From Trebonia sp963771985 (lineage in GTDB: Bacteria > Actinomycetota > Actinomycetes > Streptosporangiales > Streptosporangiaceae): a stretch of DNA of 64,000 nt. Location: contig CAVYVO010000036.1 of the NCBI GenBank assembly GCA_963771985.1, forward strand, positions 1 to 64,000, read 5' to 3'. The notes below the pieces were generated by a model. The model had not been told where the DNA came from, searched no databases, and worked only from the letters and a program-made list of their open reading frames with translations. The position numbers and the translations under genes are program-made. Shown one piece after another: positions 46,567 through 54,865 of this stretch (position 1 is the first letter of the stretch; every line of letters begins with the position of its first letter).

Positions 46567-47042
46567 GAGGGCACCACCCATCTCGTGCCGCGGTCGGCGG
46601 CGGAGACCACGACGATGCCCGAGCCGTACATGCGGCGGCGGAGTTCGGCGGCGAGGCCGCCGGACGCCTGTCCCGGGTGGTCGATGACGACGATCCGGGC
46701 GCCGCGCGCCCGGGCTACCCGGGCGATCGTCCGGGCCGGAGAGCCGGTGACCGCGATGTGTCCTAGAGCCATGACACCAGTGTTCTCCAAGACGCTCATC
46801 GCGAGCGCGACGGCCCGGCGAAGTTGTTCGGTGTCGCTGCCCTGGCCCCCCGCGGGGTTTGCGGGGGGACCACCTTCCGTTCGGGATGATATTTGTCCTG
46901 AGCCGACCCCGACGACAGTCACCGGGGCGCCCGCGGCGAGTTCCGCGGTGCGGGCGATCGCCGCCTGGGAGACGGTGCCGCTCGCGACGACGAGGAGAAC
47001 CGGGCTGCTGGCCGCGGGGGCGCCCTGGGCCGCGGCTCTCAC
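46563..47042 (-). CDS. Universal stress protein-like protein, second copy
   Basis: 159 residues with the same kind of fold as the protein at 42,638: VLLVVASGTVSQAAIARTAELA, VTVVGVGSG, then GHIAVTGSPARTIARVARARGARIVVIDHPG. The start GTG overlaps the stop of the glutamate-synthase-like gene and its own stop overlaps the oxidase start, so it is translated within the operon. A CTTCCGTTCGG repeat adds SSRTEGG and a following PANPAGGQG loop in frame. Role unknown. Confidence 0.7.
   Translation of the reverse strand: MRAAAQGAPAASSPVLLVVASGTVSQAAIARTAELAAGAPVTVVGVGSGQISSRTEGGPPANPAGGQGSDTEQLRRAVALAMSVLENTGVMALGHIAVTGSPARTIARVARARGARIVVIDHPGQASGGLAAELRRRMYGSGIVVVSAADRGTRWVVPS
46871..46892. repeat. 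CTTCCGTTCGG repeat inside the second USP-like gene
   Basis: CCACCTTCCGTTCGGGATGA, read in frame on the minus strand as SSRTEGG. Confidence 0.7.
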
Positions 47043-48400
47043 TTGCGTGCTCCCGCGCCGCTAGCCCGGGGGGACGACCCCCCGGAGCCCCCCGGTACCC
47101 AGTCGGTGCCGGCCAGGGGGACCTTCGCCATGGCCGCGGCCTCGATGGTCAGTGCCGCGAGGTCTTCGGGTTCGAGGTTGTGCACGTCGGATTTGCCGCA
47201 GGCGCGGGCGAGCATCGTCACCTCCATGGTCAGTGCTCTCAGGTAGCTGGCGACGCGGGCGGCCGCGAGGTCGGGGTCGAGGCGGCCGGCGAGGAGGTCG
47301 TCCTGCGTGGTGATGCCGACGGGGCAGGCGCCGGTATGGCAGGCGGCGCATTCGCCGGGTTTCGTGCCGAGCTTCAGGTAGTCGCGCGTGACGTCGATCT
47401 CTTCGTTGTCGCGACGGTAGGAGGGGCGGTTGCAGCCGAGGGCGAGCAGGGCCGCGATGCCGATCGACACCGCGTCCGCGCCGAGGGCGAGGGCCTTGGC
47501 GACGTCGGCGCCTGTTCGGATGCCGCCGGAGACGATGAGCTGCACCTCGCGCTCTTTGCCCAGTTCGCGGAGGGCCTCGGCGGCCTGGCGGACCGCGGCC
47601 AGCGTGGGGATGCCGGCGTGCTCGATGAACACGTCCTGGGTGGCGCCGGTGCCGCCCTGCATGCCGTCGACGACGACCACGTCGGCGCCCGCGGCGACGG
47701 CGAGCTTGACGTCGTGATCGGTACGGGTGGCACCCATCTTCACGTAGACGGGCTTCTCCCCGTTGGTCGCCTCGCGGAGCTCCTCGATCTTGATGCGCAG
47801 GTCGTCGGGGCCGGTCCAGTCCGGATGGCGGCTGGCTGATCTTTGGTCAATTCCCTCGGGGAGGGTGCGCATCGCGGCGACCCGCGGGCCGACCTTCTGG
47901 CCCAGCAGCATGCCGCCGCCGCCTGGCTTGGCGCCCTGGCCGATGACGATCTCGATCGCGTCGGCCTTCCTGAGGTGGTCTGGGTTGAAGCCGTATCGCG
48001 ACGGGAGGCACTGGTAGACGAGGGTTTTGGAGGACTGGCGCTCCTCGTCGGTCATGCCGCCGTCGCCTGTCGTGGTGGAGGTGCCTACCTCGGTGGCTGC
48101 CTTGCCGAGGGCCTGCTTGGCGTTGGCGGAGAGAGCGCCGAAGCTCATTCCGGCGATCGTGATGGGGATCGCCAGGTCGATGGGGTGGGCGCCGTTCCTG
48201 GCGCCGAGCTTCGTGCGGGTCTCGCATTTTTCGCGGTACCCCTCGAGGGGGTAGCGGGACGCCGACGCGGTGAGGAACACCAGGTCGTCGAAGGTGGGGA
48301 GGGCGCGGCGGGCACCGAAGCCGCGGATCTGGCAGCGGCCGAGGTCGGCGAGAGCGTGGACGCCGGCGATGACCTCGGGGGGGAAGGTGTGGTTGTGCAC
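47039..48400 (-). CDS. FMN-binding glutamate synthase-like subunit (MgsC/GlxD-like)
   Basis: 453 residues matching the FMN/synthase domain of glutamate synthase as a stand-alone protein. Motifs: IAGMSFGALSANAKQALGKAATEVG, the FMN-site GQGAKPGGGGMLLGQKV, VVVVDGMQGGTGATQDVF and VSGGIRTGADVAKALALGADAVSIG. The 3Fe-4S-type Cys cluster is CAACHTGACPVG. The last residues (PGGSGGSSPRASGAGARK) are coded by a GC-rich repeat. With the two genes upstream it makes up a split enzyme that in methylotrophs makes N-methylglutamate. The start is the ATG at 48,400. Confidence 0.88.
   Translation of the reverse strand: MHNHTFPPEVIAGVHALADLGRCQIRGFGARRALPTFDDLVFLTASASRYPLEGYREKCETRTKLGARNGAHPIDLAIPITIAGMSFGALSANAKQALGKAATEVGTSTTTGDGGMTDEERQSSKTLVYQCLPSRYGFNPDHLRKADAIEIVIGQGAKPGGGGMLLGQKVGPRVAAMRTLPEGIDQRSASRHPDWTGPDDLRIKIEELREATNGEKPVYVKMGATRTDHDVKLAVAAGADVVVVDGMQGGTGATQDVFIEHAGIPTLAAVRQAAEALRELGKEREVQLIVSGGIRTGADVAKALALGADAVSIGIAALLALGCNRPSYRRDNEEIDVTRDYLKLGTKPGECAACHTGACPVGITTQDDLLAGRLDPDLAAARVASYLRALTMEVTMLARACGKSDVHNLEPEDLAALTIEAAAMAKVPLAGTDWVPGGSGGSSPRASGAGARK
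47061..47099. repeat. GC-rich repeat at the end of the FMN subunit gene
   Basis: The GGGGGGACGACCCCCC unit seen at 7,600-9,500, here on the opposite strand and read as the C-terminal residues of the protein. Confidence 0.7.
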
Positions 48401-48411
48401 TGTTCTCCCGT

Positions 48412-49095
48412 TTAGTAGGCCGATGCGTGCTGCGTGGTGAAGTTGTAGAGCTGCCGGGCTGAGGTGACCTTGGTGACGTCCTGGGGGCTGATGTGGTCGA
48501 AACCCGCCTGGGCGCAGAGTTGCTTGACCGTGGTGACGTCGTCCTCGGTGAGTTCGGTGCGCTGCGCGTCGGCGCCGAGGTTTTTAATGTCGCCCGCGAC
48601 GTAGATGGTGGCCTCGTAGATCGAGTCGCCGAGGGCCTCGCCCGCGTTGCCGCCGATGAGGATGGTGCCCGCCTGGGCCATGAAACCGGTGAGGTTTCCC
48701 GCGTCGCCGGCGATCGCGAGGGTGCCGCCCTTGAGGGAGATGCCCGCTCTGAGGCTCGCATCGCCTTCGACGATGATGAGACCGCCGTGGGCGGAGGCGG
48801 CGGCGGATTGGGAGACGCTGCCCCTGACGCGGATCGTGCCGGACATCAGGTTCTCGCCGACACCCCAGCCGGTGAAGCCGTTCACGGTGACGGCCGGGCC
48901 GTCGCCGAGTCCGCCGGCGTAGTAGCCGACGTTGCCGTCGATGGTGATGGTGATGCTGCTGGTGAGGCCGACGGCAAGGTTGTGGCGGCCGCGGGGGTTG
49001 CTTATGACGGCGTGCGCGCCGTCGGTTAGCTCTCTGAGACTGGTGTTGATCTCGCGTGTGGTGAGCGAGACGGCGTCGATTGTCAGAGGGTCCAC
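48412..49095 (-). CDS. GXGXG-domain glutamate synthase-like subunit (MgsB/GlxC-like)
   Basis: 227 residues of a right-handed beta-helix built from glycine-rich turns: GNVGYYAGGLGDGPAVTVNG, GWGVGENLMSGTIRVRG, AHGGLIIVEGDASLRAG and GFMAQAGTILIGGNAG. In full-length glutamate synthase this is the C-terminal GXGXG domain. It overlaps the start of the amidotransferase gene downstream on the map (upstream in transcription) and precedes the FMN subunit by 11 bp. Confidence 0.85.
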   Translation of the reverse strand: MDPLTIDAVSLTTREINTSLRELTDGAHAVISNPRGRHNLAVGLTSSITITIDGNVGYYAGGLGDGPAVTVNGFTGWGVGENLMSGTIRVRGSVSQSAAASAHGGLIIVEGDASLRAGISLKGGTLAIAGDAGNLTGFMAQAGTILIGGNAGEALGDSIYEATIYVAGDIKNLGADAQRTELTEDDVTTVKQLCAQAGFDHISPQDVTKVTSARQLYNFTTQHASAY

Positions 49096-49760
49096 GTGTG
49101 TATCCCGGTGGGCTCGAAGACGTCCGCGTCCTTGATGTCGGGGAGGTCGGCGAGGGCGCGGTATTCGGAGGCCATGGCGACGTAGCTCGCGGTCTCGGCG
49201 ATGACCGCGGGCTTGCAGGCGATCGGGTCGCGGGCGACGGCGAACTCGGCGGGGGTGGTGACGAGGAGGGTGTAGAAGCCGTCCATGGTCTTCGCCATGT
49301 TGTCTAGGGCGTTTTTAAGGTTGTCGCCTGCTTGGAGGCGGAGGGCTATGTAGCGGGCGGCGACTTCGGAGTCGTTGTCGGAGTCGAAGTTGATGCCTTT
49401 TCGTGTGAGCTGGCGGCGGATCGTGGCGTGGTTGGAGAACGAGCCGTTGTGCACGACGCAGACGCCGTCTTTAGGCACGAAGGGATGGCAGTGGTGCTTG
49501 GTGACGGCGGATTCGGTGGCCATCCGGGTGTGGCCGACGGCCTGGTAGCCGGCCGCCTGTGCGATGGCGAATTTCTCGCATATGTCGACGGCGTGGCCGA
49601 CGTCCTTGGTGACTTTCAGTTCGTGCTTGCGGTCGTAGATGGCGACGCCCGCCGAGTCGGGGCCGCGCTCGTCGAGCGCGGTGAGCATGGTGGTGAGCAT
49701 GGCGCCGAGGTTCGATTCCAGGGCCGGGTCTTTGAGCGCGAGGCCCGCGATGCCGCACAT
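49083..49760 (-). CDS. Class II glutamine amidotransferase subunit (MgsA/GlxB-like)
   Basis: 225 residues starting MCGIAGL, with Cys2 becoming the N-terminal nucleophile after Met removal. Further motifs are RGPDSAGVAIYDR, VGHTRMATESAVTKHHCHPF and VVHNGSFSNHATIRRQL. It is shorter than the ~300 residues common in this group. It supplies ammonia or, in the N-methylglutamate route, handles the gamma-glutamyl amide. It is the first gene of the operon 49,760-45,442. No ribosome site is visible before the ATG; TTGACT lies about 120 bp upstream. Confidence 0.85.
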   Translation of the reverse strand: MCGIAGLALKDPALESNLGAMLTTMLTALDERGPDSAGVAIYDRKHELKVTKDVGHAVDICEKFAIAQAAGYQAVGHTRMATESAVTKHHCHPFVPKDGVCVVHNGSFSNHATIRRQLTRKGINFDSDNDSEVAARYIALRLQAGDNLKNALDNMAKTMDGFYTLLVTTPAEFAVARDPIACKPAVIAETASYVAMASEYRALADLPDIKDADVFEPTGIHTWTL

Positions 49761-50080
49761 CTAGGGCCGACCTGGGGCCGCGGGTGTCGAGTGGGGAGAA
49801 GTCGGTGTCACGTGGTCCTCCGTCGTGGGGGTTGTTCGGCGCCGGATCCGTGGCCTCTTGAGGGGACGGTAAGTCAACTTTGTTTCTTCTGGGTGAACCG
49901 TTTGGGGTGGCCCGTCAAGGTCCCGTTACGGACTTCGCGTGCTGGTTCACATGCGACGGGCGGCGGGACATCCGGCTGTAACCACGGAAGGTTCGGCTTG
50001 GTCCACTGAGGGTGAACATTGCCGTTTGGGGTACGGATGGGACGCGAGGTGCGGGAATGGCCTCGCGCTCTTCTCGTCTA

Positions 50081-50240
50081 AATACCCTCCAGGGTATCTG
50101 GTTGCCGGTATTCCATGATCGCGAAACATTCGCATGCTATAGCGATAAATAGTCTCCGCTAGGAAAAATGTCTTCGTGATCACGACGGTATGGCCGAGGT
50201 TATTTATGCATTAAATCCGAAATTTCCTGATTTGATACCC
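50081..50240. repeat. 160-bp composite non-coding element, copy B
   Basis: Order: palindrome ATACCCTCCAGGGTAT, the 71-bp inverted-arm element (50,114-50,184), a spacer GGTATGGCCGAGGTTAT, and a conserved AAATTTCCTGATTTGATACC. The reverse complement of this whole order is found at 53,280-53,443. I see no gene in 49,761-50,380. Confidence 0.85.
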
Positions 50241-50380
50241 TGCCATCTTGGTTTCGACCGAGGCCGAACCGGTGCGGAGCCTGGACGTTCAAGCCTGTAA
50301 TACGAACATAAAAATGATCACAGCTATGATCTGGCTAGTGTCGCGCGACAGGCGTTGTCTGCGATACACGAGGGACTGGG

Positions 50381-50554
50381 GTAAGTCCGCCGCTCGCCTC
50401 ACTCGGGACTGGCAGGGCCACGCTGCCCTACGTGGCGAGCCAGGGGACCGCGCTCGGGCGGCGCGGACGGGTCCACGTCACCGGCGACGACGACGGCGTG
50501 ATCTGGGTCGGCGGCGGGACGGTCACGCTCATCTCCGGGACGGTGGAGCTGTGA
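50381..50554 (+). pseudogene. PhzF-family isomerase, C-terminal remnant
   Basis: About 58 codons ending LPYVASQGTALGRRG, then VHVTGDDDGVIWVGGGTVTL and ISGTVEL before the stop. This matches the C-terminal strand region of PhzF epimerase/isomerase proteins. Nothing upstream encodes the rest, so it is a decayed end. It lies inside the cassette bounded by the composite elements. Confidence 0.55.
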
Positions 50555-50571
50555 CGGGCGGGCTGCGCGGA

Positions 50572-50621
50572 GGCCGACTGCGCAATCGGCCCCGGAAGAG
50601 TGGGTCGATTGCGCAATCGGC
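50572..50621. repeat. Palindromic repeat pair, 31 bp apart
   Basis: GGCCGACTGCGCAATCGGCC at 50,572-50,591 and a GGTCGATTGCGCAATCGGC-type copy at 50,603-50,621. The spacing is again 31 bp. They follow the PhzF remnant and precede the glycosidase stop. Confidence 0.85.
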
Positions 50622-50682
50622 ACGCGGCCGCGGGCGGACCCGCGCAGGAAGACCCGCGCGGGTCGCGGCGCTGTTACCGCGT

Positions 50683-52281
50683 TTACCGCGTTTCGAGGAT
50701 CGTCATCGACTCGGCTGGCAGCGTGATGCCGCTGTTGACCGACGAGGCAGAGGTTGTTCCGGTGACGATGGTGGAGTTCGACGCGTTCTGGTTCCCCGCG
50801 CTGTAGCTCCACGTTTGGAGGGTTCCGAACAACGGCGCGTACGGCCGGAACGTCACCGTCTCCGCTTCGCTGGTGTTGGTGTTGATGAAGGCCACCGCGT
50901 GCCTTTGATCAGGAAGGACCGACTCGTACGCCAGCACGTCCGAGGGGTCGGACGTCGGTATCGCGGCGAGCAGCGCGTGCGGCTGGGCCAGCACCGACGC
51001 GAGGACGTAGCCGTAGTAAGGAGTCTCCGCGACCGGCGGCGACGACGACGTGAACAAGCCGTAGTCCGGGCTGGTGCAGCTGGCGGTGGTGTTGCCGTAG
51101 TTGTTCATGTCCCACCAGTTGACGCTGCGCGCGCCGGCGGCCAGCCAGGACAGGACATCGCCCGCGGCGAACAGCGCGCCCGCCGGGGTGCAGACGGTGG
51201 TGGTCTCGTTGTTCGACACGCCGGTCTCGCCGACCACCACGTCCGCTTTGGGGTCGTAGGAGTTCAGCGTCTGCCTGATCTCGCTGTACAGCGACGGGAT
51301 CTGGAAAAGGGCCTGGAGAACCTGCTGGTCGGTCGGGTTGGCGCCGCCTGTGGCACCGTAGAAGTAGAACGGGTAGTAGTGGGCGTCCACGAAGCCGACG
51401 TAGCGGGCGTCGGTGGTGAGGACGGTGCTGTTCCATTCGGCGTTGTCGGGGACGGAAGCGCCTGGCACCTCGCTGCCGAACGCCCATGGGACGCCGATTT
51501 CGGCCGCGGGATCGGCCGCCTTCATGGCTATCAGGAACTGCTTGGCGTTGACCGCGTAGGAGGTGGCCAGGGTCTGGGTGCCGGCGGCGTTGCCCTGGGT
51601 GACCTGGGGGCAGGTGGGGTTCTCGTAGACGCCGTTGACGGTGGTGTAGGTGTTCGGGGTGTAGCCGGCGTAGTTCTCGGGCGGGCCAGCGAGTTCGTTG
51701 TCGACTTCCCAGCAGCCGTAAGTTTCATTGCCGACTTCCCACATCGCGACGCCCTGGCCTGGGGTGCTCTTCGCTTGCGCGACCCATGCGGCCGCCTCGG
51801 CTGGTGTGCCAGAGCCGTAGTTGACGGTCACGAAGCTCTGCGCGCCGATCGCCTGGGCCTGCTGGGAGAACTGGCTGAAATCGAGCGAGTCGGATGTGGC
51901 GCAGCTGGACGTGAAAGACGCGGTGGCGTCGTCGGGGAGGCAGTTCTGGATGTTGGTGTTGGTCTGCCAGTCGTAGTAGTCGGCGTACGAGCCGCCGCCG
52001 TACCGCAGCATGTCGATCCCGGCGGCCTTGAGCAGCGGCTGGATGACGTCCACGCCGCCGCCTGCAGAGGTGTTTGCGGCGTAGATGTAGTCCCACGGCG
52101 CGGTGTTGAGGCCGAGGGGGGCGTCGGCCAGCGGGACGGGGAAGGTGGCTGTGGCTGGGTCCGCGGCGGCCGGCGGCACGCCTGTTGCTGTTATCACGAT
52201 GAGGGCCAGTCCCGCGCACGCGGCCGCCGCGAATGCTCGCCCGTGTCTCAGCTGCCTTGGCTGTCTTAGCCGAAACGCCAT
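50683..52281 (-). CDS. Secreted clan GH-A glycosidase-like protein
   Basis: 532 residues with an N-terminal signal peptide (basic start, FAAAACAGLALIVITATGVP). The acid/base motif is WEVGNETYG and a likely nucleophile is Glu in VVVGETGVSNNET, the arrangement of GH-A families such as GH51, GH39 and GH30. An arabinofuranosidase-like annotation is plausible, but the substrate cannot be fixed. The C-terminal ~110 residues form a beta-sandwich-like domain (HAVAFINTNTSEAETVTFRPY). The start is the ATG at 52,281 with AAGGAGC upstream. It lies inside the cassette between elements B and C. Confidence 0.8.
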   Translation of the reverse strand: MAFRLRQPRQLRHGRAFAAAACAGLALIVITATGVPPAAADPATATFPVPLADAPLGLNTAPWDYIYAANTSAGGGVDVIQPLLKAAGIDMLRYGGGSYADYYDWQTNTNIQNCLPDDATASFTSSCATSDSLDFSQFSQQAQAIGAQSFVTVNYGSGTPAEAAAWVAQAKSTPGQGVAMWEVGNETYGCWEVDNELAGPPENYAGYTPNTYTTVNGVYENPTCPQVTQGNAAGTQTLATSYAVNAKQFLIAMKAADPAAEIGVPWAFGSEVPGASVPDNAEWNSTVLTTDARYVGFVDAHYYPFYFYGATGGANPTDQQVLQALFQIPSLYSEIRQTLNSYDPKADVVVGETGVSNNETTTVCTPAGALFAAGDVLSWLAAGARSVNWWDMNNYGNTTASCTSPDYGLFTSSSPPVAETPYYGYVLASVLAQPHALLAAIPTSDPSDVLAYESVLPDQRHAVAFINTNTSEAETVTFRPYAPLFGTLQTWSYSAGNQNASNSTIVTGTTSASSVNSGITLPAESMTILETR

Positions 52282-52410
52282 TGTTTGCTCCTTGCTGGTC
52301 GGCTTTGACGAGACTCACCCGTTACTTACACGGTTTAGCGAGCGCGGGCAAGGGGTTCTTTGAGCGGAAATGATCGTTACTGGCTTGAGTGGCAGGTGAT
52401 CAAGATCATT

Positions 52411-52434
52411 ATCCGGAACGGAAGGTGGCGCCTG
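52411..52434. repeat. CTTCCGTTCGG repeat upstream of the glycosidase
   Basis: Read as CAGGCGCCACCTTCCGTTCC on the minus strand, close to the copy at 19,721. It lies in a 360-bp gap without a gene. Confidence 0.65.
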
Positions 52435-52644
52435 TTCTGCGGTTATCGCTTCCGCGCGAGGCGGGCCGGCGTCGCGTGGGGATCGCTGTGTACGGAGTGC
52501 AAGCCGTCTGGGAGGGAGTCGCCGCGTTCGCCGTCGAGGGTACGGCGCAGGATAGCGGTTAGCGCCGCCCGGAAAACGGATTGATGGCCGGCGCCGTGGT
52601 GGGCTACGGTCGGCGCGTGGGTATCTACACGGTGATGGTCCGCC

Positions 52645-53163
52645 GTGGCCGCCTCCGGGCGGTCGCGCCGGGCACGGGGCTGGCACCGGCTCGCTGACGA
52701 ATGGGCAGCGCGGGTGGTCGCCGCAGCCGGAGTGCGGCCCGGCGAGCTCGTGCTCGACATCGGGCCGGCGAAGGGGCGCTGACCGCACATCTGGTCCGGG
52801 CGGGGGGCGCGAGTGGTCGCGATCGAGCTGGACCCCCGGCGGGCCGGCGTCTTGCGCGAGCGGTTCCCCGGCATCACCGTGGTGCACGCGGACGCCACCT
52901 CGATCCGGTTGCCCGGCCGGCCGTTCCGGGTGGTGGCGAGCCCGCCGTACGGGATCTCGTCCAGTCTGCTGCGCACGCTGCTGGCGCCCGGCAGCAGGCT
53001 GGTCGCGGCTGACCTCGTGCTGCAGCGTGCCGTCGTGCGCAAGTACGCTTCCGGTGCCGCGCGAAGGTTCAGCCTGACCGCCGGCCTCGCGCTGCCGCGG
53101 CGCGCGTTCCTGCCGCCGCCGCACGTGGACTCCGCGGTGCTCGTCGTCCGCCGCCGGAGATGA
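52645..53163 (+). pseudogene. Erm-type rRNA adenine N6-methyltransferase, frameshifted
   Basis: Full-length short actinobacterial relative of 23S rRNA adenine methyltransferases. Reading across frames gives GWHRLADEWAARVVAAAGV, GELVLDIG, then VVAIELDPRRAGVLRERFPG, the catalytic SPPYGISSSLL and a C-terminal RAFLPPPHVDSAVLVV. Two single-base changes break it: a lost G near 52,765 and an extra G in the run at 52,802-52,807. Both are in G runs, so sequencing error is likely. The start is the GTG at 52,645. If intact it could give macrolide-type resistance, or modify rRNA in another way. Confidence 0.75.
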
Positions 53164-53279
53164 GCGCGGCTGGCAGCGGATGCCGGCCGCGCAATCGGGT
53201 ACGCCCCTCCGGACCTGGCGCGTCCGTCCCGGTAAGCGTCCGGAGTGCCGCGCCGGCCCGGCCGGTGACGGCGGAGGCC

Positions 53280-53443
53280 GGGGTATCAAATCAGGAAATT
53301 TCTGGATTTAACGCGCAGATAGCCTCAGCCGTACCGTCATGATCGCGAAAAGTTTTGCCTTGCCGAAGACCTTTTGTCCTATAATGCGCAAATATTAGCG
53401 TGATCATGAAATCGCCATGATCAGATACCCCAGCAGGGTATCC
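53280..53443. repeat. 164-bp composite non-coding element, copy C, inverted to B
   Basis: Order: GGGTATCAAATCAGGAAATT, a spacer with CGGTACGGCTGAGGCTAT on the opposite strand, the 71-bp element (53,338-53,408), and the palindrome GATACCC-CAGCA-GGGTATC. It is the reverse complement of the order in copy B. The gap 53,164-53,640 has no gene. Confidence 0.85.
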
Positions 53444-53640
53444 ATTGCCTGGCTGCAATCGTGTCCCTCCCGTGTCCCGCGCGCCGGACGGGCCGACCGG
53501 CCGCGGTCGCGAGCGATCATCCGCCCCACAAGACCCCGCTCTTAATTCGTGTAGCTCGACCCATGCTCAAGCGCGGGGACCTGGGTTGCGTAGCCTGGGC
53601 ATGGTCGGGTCCCTGCTCCGCAAGTCCTCTGGGAGAGCAG

Positions 53641-53928
53641 ATGTTCGCGCGCGTGATTACGGCCCAGGCGGGGGCTGAGGGGTTCGACAACGTCGTTCAC
53701 CTTGCTCAGCAACAGCTTCCCGGCGCGCACCAGCAGCCCGGGTTCAAAGGTTTCTATCTGCTCACCGACGCTGAGACCGGCAAGGTCATAACCATCTCAC
53801 TGTGGGAGACCCGCGAGCGGATGGAGGCGGTCGAGGCGCGGGCGGCCAGCATCCGGGACCAGGCCGTCCTGGCGACCGGACTCACGCCGCCGCACCTTGA
53901 AACCTGCGAAGTCACGCCGCACGCCTGA
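53641..53928 (+). CDS. ABM-domain (antibiotic biosynthesis monooxygenase-like) small protein
   Basis: 95-residue ferredoxin-like alpha/beta fold: FARVITAQAGAEGFDNVVHL, QQPGFKGFYLLTDAETGKVITISLWETRERM and a C-terminal strand. The family includes haem-degrading and quinone-forming monooxygenases and many of unknown role. The start is the ATG at 53,641 with GGGAGAG upstream. The F420-type oxidoreductase starts 37 bp downstream, so they may be cotranscribed. Confidence 0.8.
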   Translation: MFARVITAQAGAEGFDNVVHLAQQQLPGAHQQPGFKGFYLLTDAETGKVITISLWETRERMEAVEARAASIRDQAVLATGLTPPHLETCEVTPHA

Positions 53929-53965
53929 GCCACGGCCGTGAAAGGGTGGAGCCGGGAGGTAAGCA

Positions 53966-54865
53966 ATGAAGATCGGCTTGCAGATACCGGATTTCAGCAC
54001 GCCGCGCGGCCCGGAGGCGCTTGGCAGGGAACTCGCCACCGTGGCGGGAGTCGCCGACGACGCGGGGTTTGAGTACATCGCCGTCATGGACCATTTCTTC
54101 CAGATCCCCGTGGCCGGCCCGGCTGAGAAGGAGATGCTCGAGGCCTACACGACGCTGGGATACCTGGCCGCCTGCACCCGGCGTGCCGCGCTGGTCACGC
54201 TCGTCACCGGCGCGGTCTACCGGTGGCCCGGCATCCTCGGCAAGATCGTCACCACGCTTGACGTGCTGTCCAACGGCCGGGCCTGGCTGGGCATCGGCGC
54301 GGCCTGGAACGAGGAAGAGTCCCGCGGCCTGGGCATCCCCTTCCCCCCGGTCGCCGAACGCTTCGAGCGTCTCGAAGAGACCCTCCAGGTCTGCCTGCAG
54401 TTGTGGCGCGGCGACGAGTCGCCGTACCGCGGCAAGCACTACCAGCTCGAGCGCCCGCTGAACTCGCCGCAGTCGCTGAGCCGGCCACACCCGCCGATCA
54501 TGATCGGCGGCGGCGGGGAGAAGAAGACCCTGCGCCTGGTCGCGCAGTACGCCGACGCGTGCAACCTGTTCGCCGGCCGCGACGAGGCCCGCAAGCTCGA
54601 CGTCCTGCGCCAGCACTGCGAGGCGGTCGGCCGCGATTACGACACGATCTACAAGACGGCCTACTACGTGTTCGACACGCGCAAAGGCGCCGGGCAGATC
54701 AACGACGATCTCGCCACCCTCGCCGGGCTCGGCTTCGACGCGGCGATCGGCGCTGTCGTCGACGTGTGGGACGTACGGCCGCTCGAAGTCATCGGCAGCG
54801 AAGTCATCCCCGTCGTCGCTGACTTCTTATCCCCGGGAGAGAAACTCCTCGATGGAGGCCGCTAG
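53966..54865 (+). CDS. LLM-class F420-dependent oxidoreductase
   Basis: 299-residue luciferase-like monooxygenase fold protein of the F420 group. Visible: KIGLQIPDFSTP, the barrel strand YIAVMDHFFQ, VTLVTGAVYRWPGILGKIVTTLDVLSNGR, GIGAAWNEEESRGLGIPFPP and MIGGGGEKKTLRLVAQYADACNLF. Substrate unknown. It follows the ABM protein. Its 3' end overlaps the convergent hydrolase gene by 39 bp. The start is the ATG at 53,966 with GGGAGG nine bases upstream. Confidence 0.9.
   Translation: MKIGLQIPDFSTPRGPEALGRELATVAGVADDAGFEYIAVMDHFFQIPVAGPAEKEMLEAYTTLGYLAACTRRAALVTLVTGAVYRWPGILGKIVTTLDVLSNGRAWLGIGAAWNEEESRGLGIPFPPVAERFERLEETLQVCLQLWRGDESPYRGKHYQLERPLNSPQSLSRPHPPIMIGGGGEKKTLRLVAQYADACNLFAGRDEARKLDVLRQHCEAVGRDYDTIYKTAYYVFDTRKGAGQINDDLATLAGLGFDAAIGAVVDVWDVRPLEVIGSEVIPVVADFLSPGEKLLDGGR

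Noticed and set aside
50248..52269. 673-codon frame on the plus strand opposite the secreted glycosidase
   Set aside because: The minus-strand protein has a signal peptide, catalytic motifs and a ribosome site; this frame has none. Only its first ~100 bases overlap other content.
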